Shown: positions 8,455 to 17,595, counted from the stretch's first letter. The stretch: 64,000 bases of DNA from Streptomyces venezuelae (GCF_008642275.1 NZ_CP029189.1:4810501-4874500), one strand, 5' to 3'. Numbers and translations are program-made. Notes: generated from the sequence alone by a model not told the origin.

Positions 8455-8694
8455 ATGAAGAAGATCGTTTCCGCCGCCGCGCTCGCCGTGGCCGCGCTCG
8501 CCCTCGCCACGCCCGCCCACGCCGACAACGACAGCAACTTCGGCGGCGGGGTGAACGCGGCCAACAACTGGAACTTCACCGCGGCCGCCGTCTGCCTCCA
8601 GGAGGTGGCCGTGGTCCCCGTGCTCGGCGACTACGTCTCGGACCACGCGAACAACTGCTCGAACGGCAACGTCATCGACCACTCCGGCCGCTGA
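8455..8694 (+). CDS. Small secreted protein with two cysteines
   Basis: A 79-residue pre-protein. Residues 1-23 are a clean Sec signal peptide (MKKIVS, hydrophobic alanine/leucine core, cleavage after AHA). The mature part of about 56 residues is rich in asparagine and glycine (NFGGGVNAANNWNF) and has two cysteines that could form one disulfide. Size and style recall the small secreted surface proteins of Streptomyces, but the chaplin motif is absent and I do not recognise a family. The ribosome-binding site is weak. It is divergent from the TPM gene and convergent with sdhB. Confidence 0.72.
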   Translation: MKKIVSAAALAVAALALATPAHADNDSNFGGGVNAANNWNFTAAAVCLQEVAVVPVLGDYVSDHANNCSNGNVIDHSGR

Positions 8695-8700
8695 CCCGCT

Positions 8701-8733
8701 CCGGGCCCGGGCCCCACGAGGGCCCGGGCCCGG
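8701..8733. terminator. Bidirectional terminator between small secreted gene and sdhB
   Basis: A perfect 14-bp GC stem (8701-8714 with 8720-8733) with a five-base loop lies between the stop codons of convergent genes. Confidence 0.75.
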
Positions 8734-8745
8734 CCCGGCCGGCGC

Positions 8746-9516
8746 CTATCCCCGCCGACGGCCGATCTTGTTCCCCAGCCACACCAGCGGGTCGTACTTG
8801 CGGTCCACCGCCCGCTCCTTCAGCGGGATCAGCGCATTGTCGGTGATCTTGATGCCTTCCGGGCAGACCTCCGTGCAGCACTTGGTGATGTTGCAGTAGC
8901 CGAGCCCGTGCTCCTCCTGCGCCGTACGTTTGCGGTCCAGGCCCGCCTCCGCCGCCGCGTCCAGCGGGTGCATGTCCAGCTCGGCCACCCGCATCAGGAA
9001 GCGCGGACCGGCGAAGGCGCCCTTGTTCTCCTCGTGGTCGCGCACCACGTGACAGGTGTCCTGGCACAGGAAGCACTCGATGCACTTGCGGAACTCCTGC
9101 GAGCGCTCCACGTCGATCTGCTGCATCCGGTACTCGCCCGGGGCCACCCCCTGCGGCGGCACGAAGGCCGGGACCTCCCGCGCCTTGGCGTAGTTGAAGG
9201 ACACGTCCGTCACCAGGTCCCGGACGACCGGGAACGCACGCAGCGGGGTGACCGTGATCGTCTCGGACCGCTCGAAGGTCGACATGCGCGTCATGCACAT
9301 CAGCCGCGGCCGGCCGTTGACCTCCGCACTGCACGAGCCGCACTTGCCGGCCTTGCAGTTCCAGCGCACCGCCAGGTCCGGGGCCTGGGTGGCCTGCAGC
9401 CGGTGGACGATGTCCAGGACCACCTCCCCGTCGTGCACCTCGACGGTGAAGTCCCGCAGTTCCCCGCCCTCCGCGTCGCCCCGCCAGATCCGGAAGCTCG
9501 CGTCGTACGTACTCAT
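8746..9516 (-). CDS. sdhB: Succinate dehydrogenase/fumarate reductase iron-sulfur subunit
   Basis: A 256-residue SdhB. The [2Fe-2S] site is Cys54, Cys59, Cys62 and Cys74 (RWNCKAGKCGSCSAEVNG). The ferredoxin-like half has Cys145/148/151/155 and Cys208/213/214/218 for the [4Fe-4S] and [3Fe-4S] clusters (KCIECFLCQDTC; CNITKCCTEVCPEGI). It carries electrons from the flavoprotein to membrane quinone. The ATG overlaps the sdhA stop codon by four bases, indicating translational coupling. The longer open frame upstream lies inside sdhA and is discounted. Confidence 0.95.
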   Translation of the reverse strand: MSTYDASFRIWRGDAEGGELRDFTVEVHDGEVVLDIVHRLQATQAPDLAVRWNCKAGKCGSCSAEVNGRPRLMCMTRMSTFERSETITVTPLRAFPVVRDLVTDVSFNYAKAREVPAFVPPQGVAPGEYRMQQIDVERSQEFRKCIECFLCQDTCHVVRDHEENKGAFAGPRFLMRVAELDMHPLDAAAEAGLDRKRTAQEEHGLGYCNITKCCTEVCPEGIKITDNALIPLKERAVDRKYDPLVWLGNKIGRRRG

Positions 9517-11435
9517 CCGTACAGCTCCTCTTCGGCGAGGTACTTGGCCAGCTCTTCCTTCTCGAACAGCGCGAGCAGGTCGGGGCGGATCGGCTCGGTG
9601 CGGGTGCGTTCCAACGCGATCCGGTCGGCCGCCGGATCCGCCGGCACCGGGTCCACCGGCCGGCACAGCAGGTTCACCGGGCGCCAGCCCCGCTCCATCG
9701 ACGGGCAGTCCTCCCGGGTGTGCCCGCCCCGGCTCTCCGTGCGCTCCAGGGCCGCCCGGGCCACGCACTCGCTGACCAGCAGCATGTTCCGCAGGTCCAG
9801 GGCGAGGTGCCAGCCGGGGTTGAACTGCCGGTGCCCCTCGACCCCGGCCCGGGAGGCCCGGACGCGCAGGGCCGCGAGCTTCTCCAGCGCCTCGGCCATC
9901 TCGCCCGCGCGCCGGATGATGCCGACGAGGTCGTTCATGGTCGTCTGCAGTTCCTGGTGCAGCGTGTACGGGTTCTCCGCGCCCTCGGCGGCGTGGAACG
10001 GTGCCAGCGCCTCCGTCGCCGCCGCGTCGACCTCCGCCTGGGCGACCGCCGGGCGCGGCGCGGACGTGGCGTACCGCGCCGCGTGCAGCCCGGCCCGCCG
10101 TCCGAAGACCAGCAGGTCGGAGAGGGAGTTCCCGCCGAGCCGGTTCGAGCCGTGCATCCCGCCCGCGACCTCCCCGGCCGCGAACAGGCCGGGGACCCCG
10201 ACGGTGGCGGCGGTGTCGGAGTCCACCGCGATCCCGCCCATCACGTAGTGGCAGGTCGGTCCGACCTCCATCGGCTCCGCCGTGATGTCCACGTCCGCCA
10301 GCTCCTTGAACTGGTGGTACATCGACGGGAGCCGCCGCCTGATCTTCTCGGCCGGCATCCTGGTGGACACGTCGAGGAAGACCCCGCCGTGCGGGGAGCC
10401 GCGGCCCGCCTTCACCTCGGAGTTGATCGCCCGCGCCACCTCGTCGCGCGGCAGCAGCTCGGGCGGGCGCCGGTTGTGGTCCGGGTCCTCGTACCAGCGG
10501 TCGCCCTCCGCCTCCGACTCGGCGTACTTCTCCTTGAAGACGTCGGGCACGTAGTCGAACATGAACCGCTTGCCCTCGGAGTTGCGCAGCACCCCGCCGT
10601 CACCGCGCACCGACTCGGTGACGAGGATGCCCTTGACGGAGGGCGGCCAGACCATGCCGGTCGGGTGGAACTGCACGAACTCCATGTTGAGCAACGACGC
10701 CCCCGCGAGCAGGGCGAGCGCGTGGCCGTCGCCCGTGTACTCCCAGGAGTTGGAGGTGGTCTTGAACGACTTGCCGATCCCGCCCGTGGCGAGGACCACC
10801 GCCGGGGCCTCCAGCACGAAGAAGCGGCCGGACTCGCGCTCGTAGCAGAAGGTCCCCGAGACCCGCTGCTCCGCGGCCGGACCGCTGCCGGACACCGTCT
10901 TCAGGACCCGGGTGACCGTGCATTCCTGGAAGACCTTGAGCCGGGCCTCGTAGTCCCCGTACTCCTTGAAGTCCTCCTGCTGGAGCTGGACCATCTTCTG
11001 CTGGAGCGTACGGATCAGCTCCAGGCCGGTGCGGTCGCCGACGTGGGCGAGGCGCGGGTACTCGTGTCCGCCGAAGTTGCGCTGGGATATCTTCCCGTCG
11101 GGCGTCCGGTCGAAGAGCGCGCCCCAGGTCTCCAGCTCCCAGACCCGGTCCGGGGCCTCCTTCGCGTGGAGTTCCGCCATCCGCCACTGGTTCAGGAACT
11201 TGCCCCCGCGCATGGTGTCGCGGAAGTGCACCTGCCAGTTGTCGCCCTCGTTGACGTTGCCCATGGAAGCGGCGATCCCGCCCTCCGCCATCACCGTATG
11301 GGCCTTGCCGAACAGGGACTTGCAGATCACGGCCGTACGGGCGCCGCGCTCGCGGGCCTCGATCGCGGCGCGCAGCCCGGCGCCGCCCGCGCCGACCACG
11401 ACCACGTCCCACTGCTGCCGTTCCACTTGAGCCAT
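9513..11435 (-). CDS. sdhA: Succinate dehydrogenase/fumarate reductase flavoprotein subunit
   Basis: A 640-residue flavoprotein. The FAD-binding Rossmann motif VVVVGAGGAGLRAAIEA lies at the N-terminus, the histidine site for covalent FAD follows (the KAHTVMAEGGIAAS stretch), and substrate-binding motifs such as FHPTGM and the HGSNRLGGNSL block are present. With the single di-haem-type cytochrome b subunit next to it, this is the SdhCAB arrangement seen in Bacillus and many actinobacteria rather than the four-subunit enzyme. It starts one base after the sdhC stop codon. Confidence 0.95.
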   Translation of the reverse strand: MAQVERQQWDVVVVGAGGAGLRAAIEARERGARTAVICKSLFGKAHTVMAEGGIAASMGNVNEGDNWQVHFRDTMRGGKFLNQWRMAELHAKEAPDRVWELETWGALFDRTPDGKISQRNFGGHEYPRLAHVGDRTGLELIRTLQQKMVQLQQEDFKEYGDYEARLKVFQECTVTRVLKTVSGSGPAAEQRVSGTFCYERESGRFFVLEAPAVVLATGGIGKSFKTTSNSWEYTGDGHALALLAGASLLNMEFVQFHPTGMVWPPSVKGILVTESVRGDGGVLRNSEGKRFMFDYVPDVFKEKYAESEAEGDRWYEDPDHNRRPPELLPRDEVARAINSEVKAGRGSPHGGVFLDVSTRMPAEKIRRRLPSMYHQFKELADVDITAEPMEVGPTCHYVMGGIAVDSDTAATVGVPGLFAAGEVAGGMHGSNRLGGNSLSDLLVFGRRAGLHAARYATSAPRPAVAQAEVDAAATEALAPFHAAEGAENPYTLHQELQTTMNDLVGIIRRAGEMAEALEKLAALRVRASRAGVEGHRQFNPGWHLALDLRNMLLVSECVARAALERTESRGGHTREDCPSMERGWRPVNLLCRPVDPVPADPAADRIALERTRTEPIRPDLLALFEKEELAKYLAEEELYG

Positions 11436-11436
11436 G

Positions 11437-12261
11437 TCAGAAGAACCTCGGATCGGTGAAGGCGCCGCTCGCCAGGAGGTACACGTAGAAGTCGCACAGG
11501 GCCACGCTGATCAGCGAGGCCCACGCCAGCTGCATGTGGCGGGCGTTGAGCCGGCTGACCCAGCCCCAGAGCCGGTAGCGCACCGGGTGCTTGGAGAAGT
11601 GCTTCAGCCGGCCGCCCATGATGTGCCGGCAGGAGTGGCAGGACAGGGTGTAGGCCCAGATCAGCGCGATGTTGACGAGGAACAGCAGGGTGCCGAGGCC
11701 CATGTGGCCCCAGGCGTAGTGCGCGTCGCGGAAGGTCAGCACCGTGTCGTACGTGAGGATGCCCGCGACCGGGACCGCCGCGTAGAAGAAGTACCGGTGC
11801 GCGTTCTGCAGGACCAGCGGGAAGCGGGTCTCGCCGGTGTACCTGGTGTGCGGTTCGGCGACGGCGCAGGCGGGCGGTGAGGCCCAGAAGCCCCGGTAGT
11901 AGGCCTTGCGGTAGTAGTAGCAGGTCAGCCGGAAGCCGAGCGGGAAGATCAGGATCAGCAGGGCGGGGGAGAGGCCCCACCAGCTGCCGAAGAGCTCCCA
12001 GTTGGGCCCGCCCTTCATCGGGACGCAGTTCTCCGCGAGACACGGGGAGTAGAAGGGGGAGACGTACGGGGCCGCGTAGTAGTCGGCGTTCGCGAAGGCC
12101 CGCCAGGTCGAGTAGACGATGAAGGCGAACAGCCCGGCCGCGGTGCCGGCGGGGGCCAGCCACCACCGGTCGGTCCGCAGGTGCCGGGCCGTGATGGCGG
12201 CCCGTGAGGCGTCGTGGACGCCGCCGGGCCGCTGCTGGGGTCGTTCCGTGCCTGTGGCCAA
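11437..12261 (-). CDS. sdhC: Succinate dehydrogenase cytochrome b subunit
   Basis: A 274-residue membrane anchor with about five hydrophobic helices (AGLFAFIVYSTW, LSPALLILIFPLGF, YFFYAAVPVAGILTY, LGTLLFLVNIALIWAYTL, LAWASLISVALCDFYVYLL). Histidines in and near helices (NAHRYFF, WGHMGLG, CHSCRHIMGG) are candidates for haem b ligands and quinone-site residues. A CHSCRH motif in the loop is unusual and could be redox-active or metal-binding. The start is TTG with GGAG five bases upstream. First gene of the sdhCAB operon, possibly preceded by the small gene at 12391-12615. Confidence 0.88.
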   Translation of the reverse strand: MATGTERPQQRPGGVHDASRAAITARHLRTDRWWLAPAGTAAGLFAFIVYSTWRAFANADYYAAPYVSPFYSPCLAENCVPMKGGPNWELFGSWWGLSPALLILIFPLGFRLTCYYYRKAYYRGFWASPPACAVAEPHTRYTGETRFPLVLQNAHRYFFYAAVPVAGILTYDTVLTFRDAHYAWGHMGLGTLLFLVNIALIWAYTLSCHSCRHIMGGRLKHFSKHPVRYRLWGWVSRLNARHMQLAWASLISVALCDFYVYLLASGAFTDPRFF

Positions 12262-12390
12262 AGAAGACTCCGGGAGGAGTGACGAGGGGTGCCCGGTCCG
12301 GCCCGGCCGCGGACGGCCGGACGGGACGGGGGGAGGGTGGATGCGTGGATGCGTGGACGCGTGGACGTGACGCCTGGTGCTCCGACCGGA

Positions 12391-12615
12391 CTAGGGGGCG
12401 CGGCGGTCGCGGGCGCCGAGGCCCTCGTCGTCGGAGTCCGTCCACAGGGAGCTGTCGTAGGGGGTGTCCGGGACCGTCACCATCCGGGACGGGTCAGGAC
12501 CCGCCGCCGTCGTCGACGGCTTCCCGCGGGCGGCCTGCCGTTCCAGCCGCTCGACCTTGCGCGTCAGCTCGTCCAGGTTGCGCCGTACAGCACTCAGATC
12601 GTCTTGCAGGGACAT
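12391..12615 (-). CDS. Small coiled-coil protein, unknown function
   Basis: A 74-residue protein whose first 30 residues form a heptad-patterned amphipathic helix (LQDDLSAVRRNLDELTRKV), followed by a disordered proline-, serine- and aspartate-rich tail. A GAGGGC ribosome-binding site precedes the ATG. It lies 129 nt upstream of sdhC on the same strand and may share its promoter. No family recognised. Confidence 0.6.
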   Translation of the reverse strand: MSLQDDLSAVRRNLDELTRKVERLERQAARGKPSTTAAGPDPSRMVTVPDTPYDSSLWTDSDDEGLGARDRRAP

Positions 12616-12960
12616 GATTTGCCCTCACTTCCGCCAGGTGCGGTGGCAACGCTCATGTGCGCCTGCGAGTGTCGCGCCTCCCGTCCCCCGTTGTGAAGGG
12701 ACGTGCAGCGATTGCGGGCGCGCAGGCGTGAACCGTGCGCCCCTCCCCGAACCTCATTCTCATCCCTCTCCCGGGGGAACGCCTCCTGCCCCGCAAGCGG
12801 GATTGGTCCGCACGGGTGGGGTTCGCGGCGTGGCGAGAGGCGGCTGCGAGGGGTGCGGCTGAGCGTCTATTTCAGTGGGTTCCGGCAACCGGTGTGATCA
12901 GCCCATATACCGCCGAACGTGATCATGCTTCCCCCACGCCCCGCCCCGGAGGTACCACCC
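12616..12960. promoter_or_regulatory. Divergent intergenic region with paired GTGATCA repeats
   Basis: No gene is visible. Two identical GTGATCA heptamers (12894-12900 and 12919-12925) lie 25 bp apart and bracket an AT-rich CATATAC stretch that could be a -10 element for the downstream lipoprotein gene. GGAGG at 12948-12952 is that gene's ribosome-binding site. Confidence 0.4.
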
Positions 12961-15270
12961 ATGTCCCAGAGAAGGCGCAGGTCCTTGGCGCTCCTGACCT
13001 CGGGAGTCCTCGCACTGCCGCTGCTCACGGGCTGCGGCGCGGGTGACGACGAGGGCGGCCAGGCCGCCGCAGGCCAGGACATCGCCACGACCACCCGCGA
13101 CAAGGTCGCGGACGGAGGTGTGCTGCGCTGGGCGGTGGACAGCCTCCCGGACACCCTCAACACCTTCCAGGCCGACGCGGACGCCACCACCAACAGGATC
13201 GCCGGCGCCGTGCTGCCCCACCTGTTCGTACTGGACGCCAAGGGGCGGCCGGTGGCCAATCCGGACTACCTGGAGAAGGCCGAGGTCATCGAGCGGGAGC
13301 CCAAGCAGGTCGTCCAGTACAAGCTGAACCAGAAGGCGGTGTGGAGCGACGGGCGCGAGATCGGCGCCGCCGACTTCGTGGCGCAGTGGCGCGCCCTCAA
13401 CGGCAAGGACTCGGCGTACTGGACGGCGCGCAACGCCGGCTACGACCGCATCGAGAAGATCGAGAAGGGCAAGACCGACCTGGAGGTCAGGGTCACCTTC
13501 AACAAGCCGTACGCCGACTGGCGCTCCCTGTTCACCCCGCTCTACCCCAAGCAGGTCACCGGTACCCCGGACGCCTTCAACGAGGGAGCCCGCGGCGCGC
13601 TGAAGGTCACCGCCGGACCCTTCGCGCTCGGCGCGATCGACAAGAAGACCGGTACCGCCGCGCTGACCCGCAACGCCCGCTGGTGGGGCCGGCAGGCCAA
13701 GCTGGACTCGCTGGTCCTGACGGCCGTCCCGCGGGCCGAGCGCCCGGCCGCGCTGGCCGCCGGGAAGCTCGACCTGGCGGAGATCGACCGGGCCGGGGCC
13801 GACCGGATCGCACTGGCCCGCCGGGACGCAGCCGCCAAGAAGGGTCCGGGCGCGGGCGGCGCACCGGCCCACGGCCCGGGGGCCGCGCTGACCCCGGCGC
13901 AGGCCACGCTCTCGTGGGCGACGGCCTTCGGGGCGGACGAGGAGAAGGCGGCGGCGGAGACGGAGAGCCGCGAGAAGCACCTCGCCTCGGTCAAGCGGTA
14001 CGCGCAGGAGCAGGCGGCGCTGAAGGCCTTCACCGTACGGAAGTCCCTGGAGCCGGCCTACACCCAGCTCGCGATGAACGGGGCCTCCGGCCCGCTGGCG
14101 GACGAGCGGGTTCGCCGGGCGGTGGCCCGGGCCCTGGACCGCCAGGCCCTGGCCGAGGTCGTACTGAAGCCGCTCGGCCTGCCCGCGAAGCCGGTCGGCA
14201 GCCACCTGGCCCTGGCCGGGCAGCGGGCGTACGCCGACAACAGCGACGCGCTCGGCGGCCAGGACACCCAGGCCGCCCAGGCCCTGTTCGCGGACGCGGG
14301 CTGGCGCAAGGGCGGCAAGATCACCGAGCCCGTGGGCGCCAAGGCCGGCCCGGAGAGCGAGCAGCAGGACGACTCGAAGACCCCGTCGGGCCCGGGCACC
14401 GGCAACGACGGGCTCTACATCGTCGGCCAGGACGACGGGGCCAACGGCGAACCGCGGCCGGCGACCGCGGCCCGGCCGGAGGCCGCAGCCCCGGCGGCCC
14501 AGGACGAGCCCTCCCCGGTGCTCGCCCCGGCGCCCTTCGGAGCCGAGCAGAGGGCGTCCCTGCTCGCCCAGGCGGCCCGCGTCGCCCGGGCCGCCCGGGC
14601 GGAGGCCACCGACGACGGCAAGGGCGCCTTGGCCCGCGACGAGGCCGACCCCGCCAAGGCCTCCCCGGCCCCGGCCCCCGCCAAGCAGCCCGTCCGCACC
14701 TCCGGCAACATGCTCGCCAAGGACGGCAAGGCGCTCAGCCTGCGCTTCGTCCTCCCGGCGGGCCCCGGCTCGGAGTCCCTGCGTACGGTCGGCGAGCGGA
14801 TCGCCGGGATGCTCCGCACGGTCGGCGTGAACACCGAGACGATCAAGGTGGCCGACGACAGCTTCTTCAAGGACCACATCGCCTCCGGCCAGTACGACCT
14901 GGCCCTGTACTCCTGGCCCGCGACGGCCTACCCGGCCACCGACGCCCGGCCCATCTTCGCCAAGCCGGAGCCGGCCGCGGACGGCTCGCTCCTCGTCGAA
15001 CAGAACTACACGCGGGTCGGCACCGACCACATCGACCAGCTGTTCGACCAGGCGGTCGGCGAACTGGACGAGGAGCAGTCCCGTGAGCTGATGCGCAAGG
15101 CGGACGCCCGGATCTGGGCCGCGGCCGGCTCCATCCCCCTCTTCCAGCGCCCCGAGCTGGTGGCGGTCAAGCCGGGCCTCGCCAACGCCGGCGCCTTCGG
15201 CCTCGGCGCCCCCCGCTACCAGGACATCGGCTGGAAGAAGGCTCCGACCGCGAAGGACAAGAAGAAGTAG
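12961..15270 (+). CDS. Family 5 solute-binding lipoprotein, LpqW-like
   Basis: A 769-residue lipoprotein. The signal peptide ends in LLTGC with acyl-acceptor Cys25. The body is a family 5 (peptide/nickel) substrate-binding fold (GGVLRWAVDSLPDTLNTF, YDLALYSWPATAYPATD, SIPLFQRPELVAVKPG). Two low-complexity segments interrupt it, about residues 285-360 (alanine/lysine/glutamate) and 457-586 (proline/alanine/glutamate), making it longer than usual. Its place beside typA matches lpqW (Rv1166) next to typA (Rv1165) in M. tuberculosis, where LpqW is linked to lipoarabinomannan assembly. No permease adjoins it. It could instead be an orphan peptide-binding protein. GGAGG eight bases upstream fixes the ATG. 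Confidence 0.85.
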   Translation: MSQRRRRSLALLTSGVLALPLLTGCGAGDDEGGQAAAGQDIATTTRDKVADGGVLRWAVDSLPDTLNTFQADADATTNRIAGAVLPHLFVLDAKGRPVANPDYLEKAEVIEREPKQVVQYKLNQKAVWSDGREIGAADFVAQWRALNGKDSAYWTARNAGYDRIEKIEKGKTDLEVRVTFNKPYADWRSLFTPLYPKQVTGTPDAFNEGARGALKVTAGPFALGAIDKKTGTAALTRNARWWGRQAKLDSLVLTAVPRAERPAALAAGKLDLAEIDRAGADRIALARRDAAAKKGPGAGGAPAHGPGAALTPAQATLSWATAFGADEEKAAAETESREKHLASVKRYAQEQAALKAFTVRKSLEPAYTQLAMNGASGPLADERVRRAVARALDRQALAEVVLKPLGLPAKPVGSHLALAGQRAYADNSDALGGQDTQAAQALFADAGWRKGGKITEPVGAKAGPESEQQDDSKTPSGPGTGNDGLYIVGQDDGANGEPRPATAARPEAAAPAAQDEPSPVLAPAPFGAEQRASLLAQAARVARAARAEATDDGKGALARDEADPAKASPAPAPAKQPVRTSGNMLAKDGKALSLRFVLPAGPGSESLRTVGERIAGMLRTVGVNTETIKVADDSFFKDHIASGQYDLALYSWPATAYPATDARPIFAKPEPAADGSLLVEQNYTRVGTDHIDQLFDQAVGELDEEQSRELMRKADARIWAAAGSIPLFQRPELVAVKPGLANAGAFGLGAPRYQDIGWKKAPTAKDKKK

Positions 15271-15605
15271 AGGGGGCGAAGAAGTGGTGACAAAGCGGTG
15301 CCTGTCTGGTTGACCGCGGGGTCACAAGCTCAGATGTGACTCAAGTCCCTTGCCCGCCGGATCTCCCGGCGGGCAAGGTCGTGCATACCCGTTGACCCGC
15401 GTGATTTCAGGCAGGAACTGCGGTCGAGGCACCCCACGCAGCCCTCGGCCGCACTCATGCATCCGGCCTCTTGACAGACCCCCCGGCAGGCGGTTCCCGC
15501 CATTCGACGTACCATGGGGTAAGGCCGTGGCAGGTTTTCGCCCGGCCGAGGCGCGCGTGCCGGACCGTACGCGACGCCATCCACGATCCCGGGAGAAGCG
15601 CCGAA
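15271..15605. other. Intergenic region between lipoprotein gene and typA
   Basis: Holds the terminator at 15348-15378 and an isolated TTGACA at 15471-15476 without a well-spaced -10 hexamer. TACCAT at 15510-15515 is a candidate -10. GGGAG at 15591-15595 precedes the typA GTG. No gene seen. Confidence 0.45.
15348..15378 (+). terminator. Terminator of the LpqW-like gene
   Basis: A perfect 13-bp stem (15348-15360 with 15366-15378) with a five-base loop, GC-rich, no T-run. Confidence 0.7.
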
Positions 15606-17510
15606 GTGCCCACGCGCCACGACATCCGTAACGTCGCCATCGTCGCCCACGTCGACCATGGCAAGACGACCATCGTCGATGCCATGCTCAAGCAGGCCGG
15701 TGCCTTCGCCGCCCACCAGCAGCTCGACGACCGCATGATGGACTCGAACGACCTGGAGCGTGAGAAGGGCATCACGATCCTCGCCAAGAACACGGCGGTG
15801 AAGTATCACCCCAAGGACGGCGGGGCCCCGATCACGATCAACATCATCGACACCCCCGGCCACGCCGACTTCGGTGGTGAGGTCGAGCGCGGTCTGTCGA
15901 TGGTGGACGCCGTCGTCCTGCTGGTGGACGCCTCCGAGGGTCCGCTGCCCCAGACCCGCTTCGTCCTGCGCAAGGCCCTGCAGGCGAACATGCCGGTCAT
16001 CCTCTGCATCAACAAGACGGACCGCCCGGACTCCCGGATCGACGAGGTCGTCAACGACACCTACGACCTGTTCCTGGACCTGGACGCCACCGAGGACCAG
16101 ATCGAGTTCCCGATCGTCTACGCCTGCGGCCGTGACGGCATCGCCTCGCTGACCAAGCCGGAGGACGGCACCGTCCCCGCGGACAGCGACAGCCTGGAGC
16201 CGTTCTTCTCCACGATCCTGGAGCACGTCCCGGCCCCGACGTTCGACGACGAGGCCCCGCTGCAGGCCCACGTCACCAACCTCGACGCCGACAACTTCCT
16301 CGGCCGCATCGCGCTGCTCCGCGTCGAGCAGGGCGAGCTGCGCAAGGGCCAGACGGTCGCGTGGATCAAGCGTGACGGCTCGATCTCCAACGTGCGCATC
16401 ACCGAGCTGATGATGACCGAGGCGCTCACCCGCAAGCCGGCCGAGGTGGCGGGCCCGGGCGACATCTGCGCGGTCGCCGGTATCCCCGACATCATGATCG
16501 GTGAGACCCTGGCCGACCCGGAGAACCCGATCGCGCTCCCGCTGATCTCGGTCGACGAGCCGGCGATCTCCATGACCATCGGTACGAACACCTCCCCGAT
16601 GGTCGGCCGCGGCGGCACCGGCAAGGGCGCGGACGCCAAGTCCGCGGTCAAGGACCGCAAGGTCACCGCCCGCCAGGTCAAGGACCGCCTCGACCGCGAG
16701 CTCATCGGTAACGTCTCGCTGCGCGTCCTGGACACCGAGCGTCCGGACGCCTGGGAGGTCCAGGGCCGCGGTGAGCTCGCGCTCGCCATCCTGGTCGAGC
16801 AGATGCGCCGCGAGGGCTTCGAGCTCACCATCGGCAAGCCGCAGGTCGTCACGCAGGAGATCGACGGCAAGGTGCACGAGCCGGTCGAGCGCATGACGGT
16901 CGACGTCCCCGAGGAGCACATGGGCGCGGTCACGCAGCTCATGGGCGTCCGCAAGGGCCGCATGGACAACATGTCGAACCACGGCTCCGGTTGGGTCCGC
17001 ATGGAGTTCGTCGTCCCGTCGCGCGGTCTCATCGGCTTTCGTACGGAGTTCCTGACGAACACCCGCGGTACGGGCATCGCCCACTCGATCCACGAGGGCC
17101 ACGAGCCGTGGTTCGGCCAGCTGGTGACCCGTAACAACGGTTCCCTGGTCGCCGACCGCTCCGGTGCGGTCACGCCGTTCGCGATGATCAACCTGCAGGA
17201 GCGCGGTGTCCTGTTCACCGAGCCCGGTACCGAGGTGTACGAGGGCATGATCGTCGGCGAGAACTCGCGCTCCGACGACATGGACGTGAACATCACCAAG
17301 GAGAAGAAGCTCACCAACATGCGTGCGGCTTCCGCGGACAACACGGAGAACGTGATCCCGCCGCGCAAGCTGTCGCTGGAGCAGTCCCTGGAGTTCTGCC
17401 GCGACGACGAGTGCGTCGAGGTGACCCCGGAGGCCGTCCGCATCCGCAAGGTCGTCCTGGACCAGAAGGAGCGCTCGCGCACCGCGTCGCGCGCCAAGTC
17501 CGCCAAGTAA
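15606..17510 (+). CDS. typA: Translational GTPase TypA/BipA
   Basis: A 634-residue ribosome-associated GTPase. G1 is AHVDHGKTT, G2 lies in EREKGITI, G3 is DTPGHADFGGEVER and G4 is NKTDRPDSR. Elongation factor domains follow, and the C-terminal TypA-specific region includes the FRTEFLTNTRGTG and NSRSDDMDVNITKEKKLTN blocks. The family acts in ribosome assembly and stress adaptation. The GTG at 15606 is chosen over a longer in-frame extension because the family starts RHDIRNVAIVAHVDHG right after it and GGGAG lies upstream. Codon usage is clearly biased towards GGT/CGT in places, typical of a well-expressed gene. A strong terminator follows. Confidence 0.96.
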   Translation: MPTRHDIRNVAIVAHVDHGKTTIVDAMLKQAGAFAAHQQLDDRMMDSNDLEREKGITILAKNTAVKYHPKDGGAPITINIIDTPGHADFGGEVERGLSMVDAVVLLVDASEGPLPQTRFVLRKALQANMPVILCINKTDRPDSRIDEVVNDTYDLFLDLDATEDQIEFPIVYACGRDGIASLTKPEDGTVPADSDSLEPFFSTILEHVPAPTFDDEAPLQAHVTNLDADNFLGRIALLRVEQGELRKGQTVAWIKRDGSISNVRITELMMTEALTRKPAEVAGPGDICAVAGIPDIMIGETLADPENPIALPLISVDEPAISMTIGTNTSPMVGRGGTGKGADAKSAVKDRKVTARQVKDRLDRELIGNVSLRVLDTERPDAWEVQGRGELALAILVEQMRREGFELTIGKPQVVTQEIDGKVHEPVERMTVDVPEEHMGAVTQLMGVRKGRMDNMSNHGSGWVRMEFVVPSRGLIGFRTEFLTNTRGTGIAHSIHEGHEPWFGQLVTRNNGSLVADRSGAVTPFAMINLQERGVLFTEPGTEVYEGMIVGENSRSDDMDVNITKEKKLTNMRAASADNTENVIPPRKLSLEQSLEFCRDDECVEVTPEAVRIRKVVLDQKERSRTASRAKSAK

Positions 17511-17595
17511 CAACAGTCGTACGGCAGTTCGGCCCGAGTTTGCTCGGGCCGCGGCCGCGGCGGCCGCAACCGGCCACAGGGCCTGGTAAAGCAGC

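Noticed and set aside
6250..8694. Very long open frame on the plus strand opposite the TPM gene
   Set aside because: It is antisense to a gene with clear domains and is a GC-composition artefact; only its last 80 codons (8455-8694) look like a real gene.
12898..15030. 710-codon minus-strand frame across the LpqW-like gene
   Set aside because: Shadow of the plus-strand lipoprotein; no recognisable motifs and no ribosome-binding site.
15471..15476. TTGACA as the typA promoter
   Set aside because: No -10 hexamer at 16-19 bp; kept only as a remark.
15330..17513. 727-codon minus-strand frame opposite typA
   Set aside because: Translated sequence is low-complexity Asp/Arg/Val/Leu, typical antisense of a GC-rich gene; typA motifs are unambiguous.
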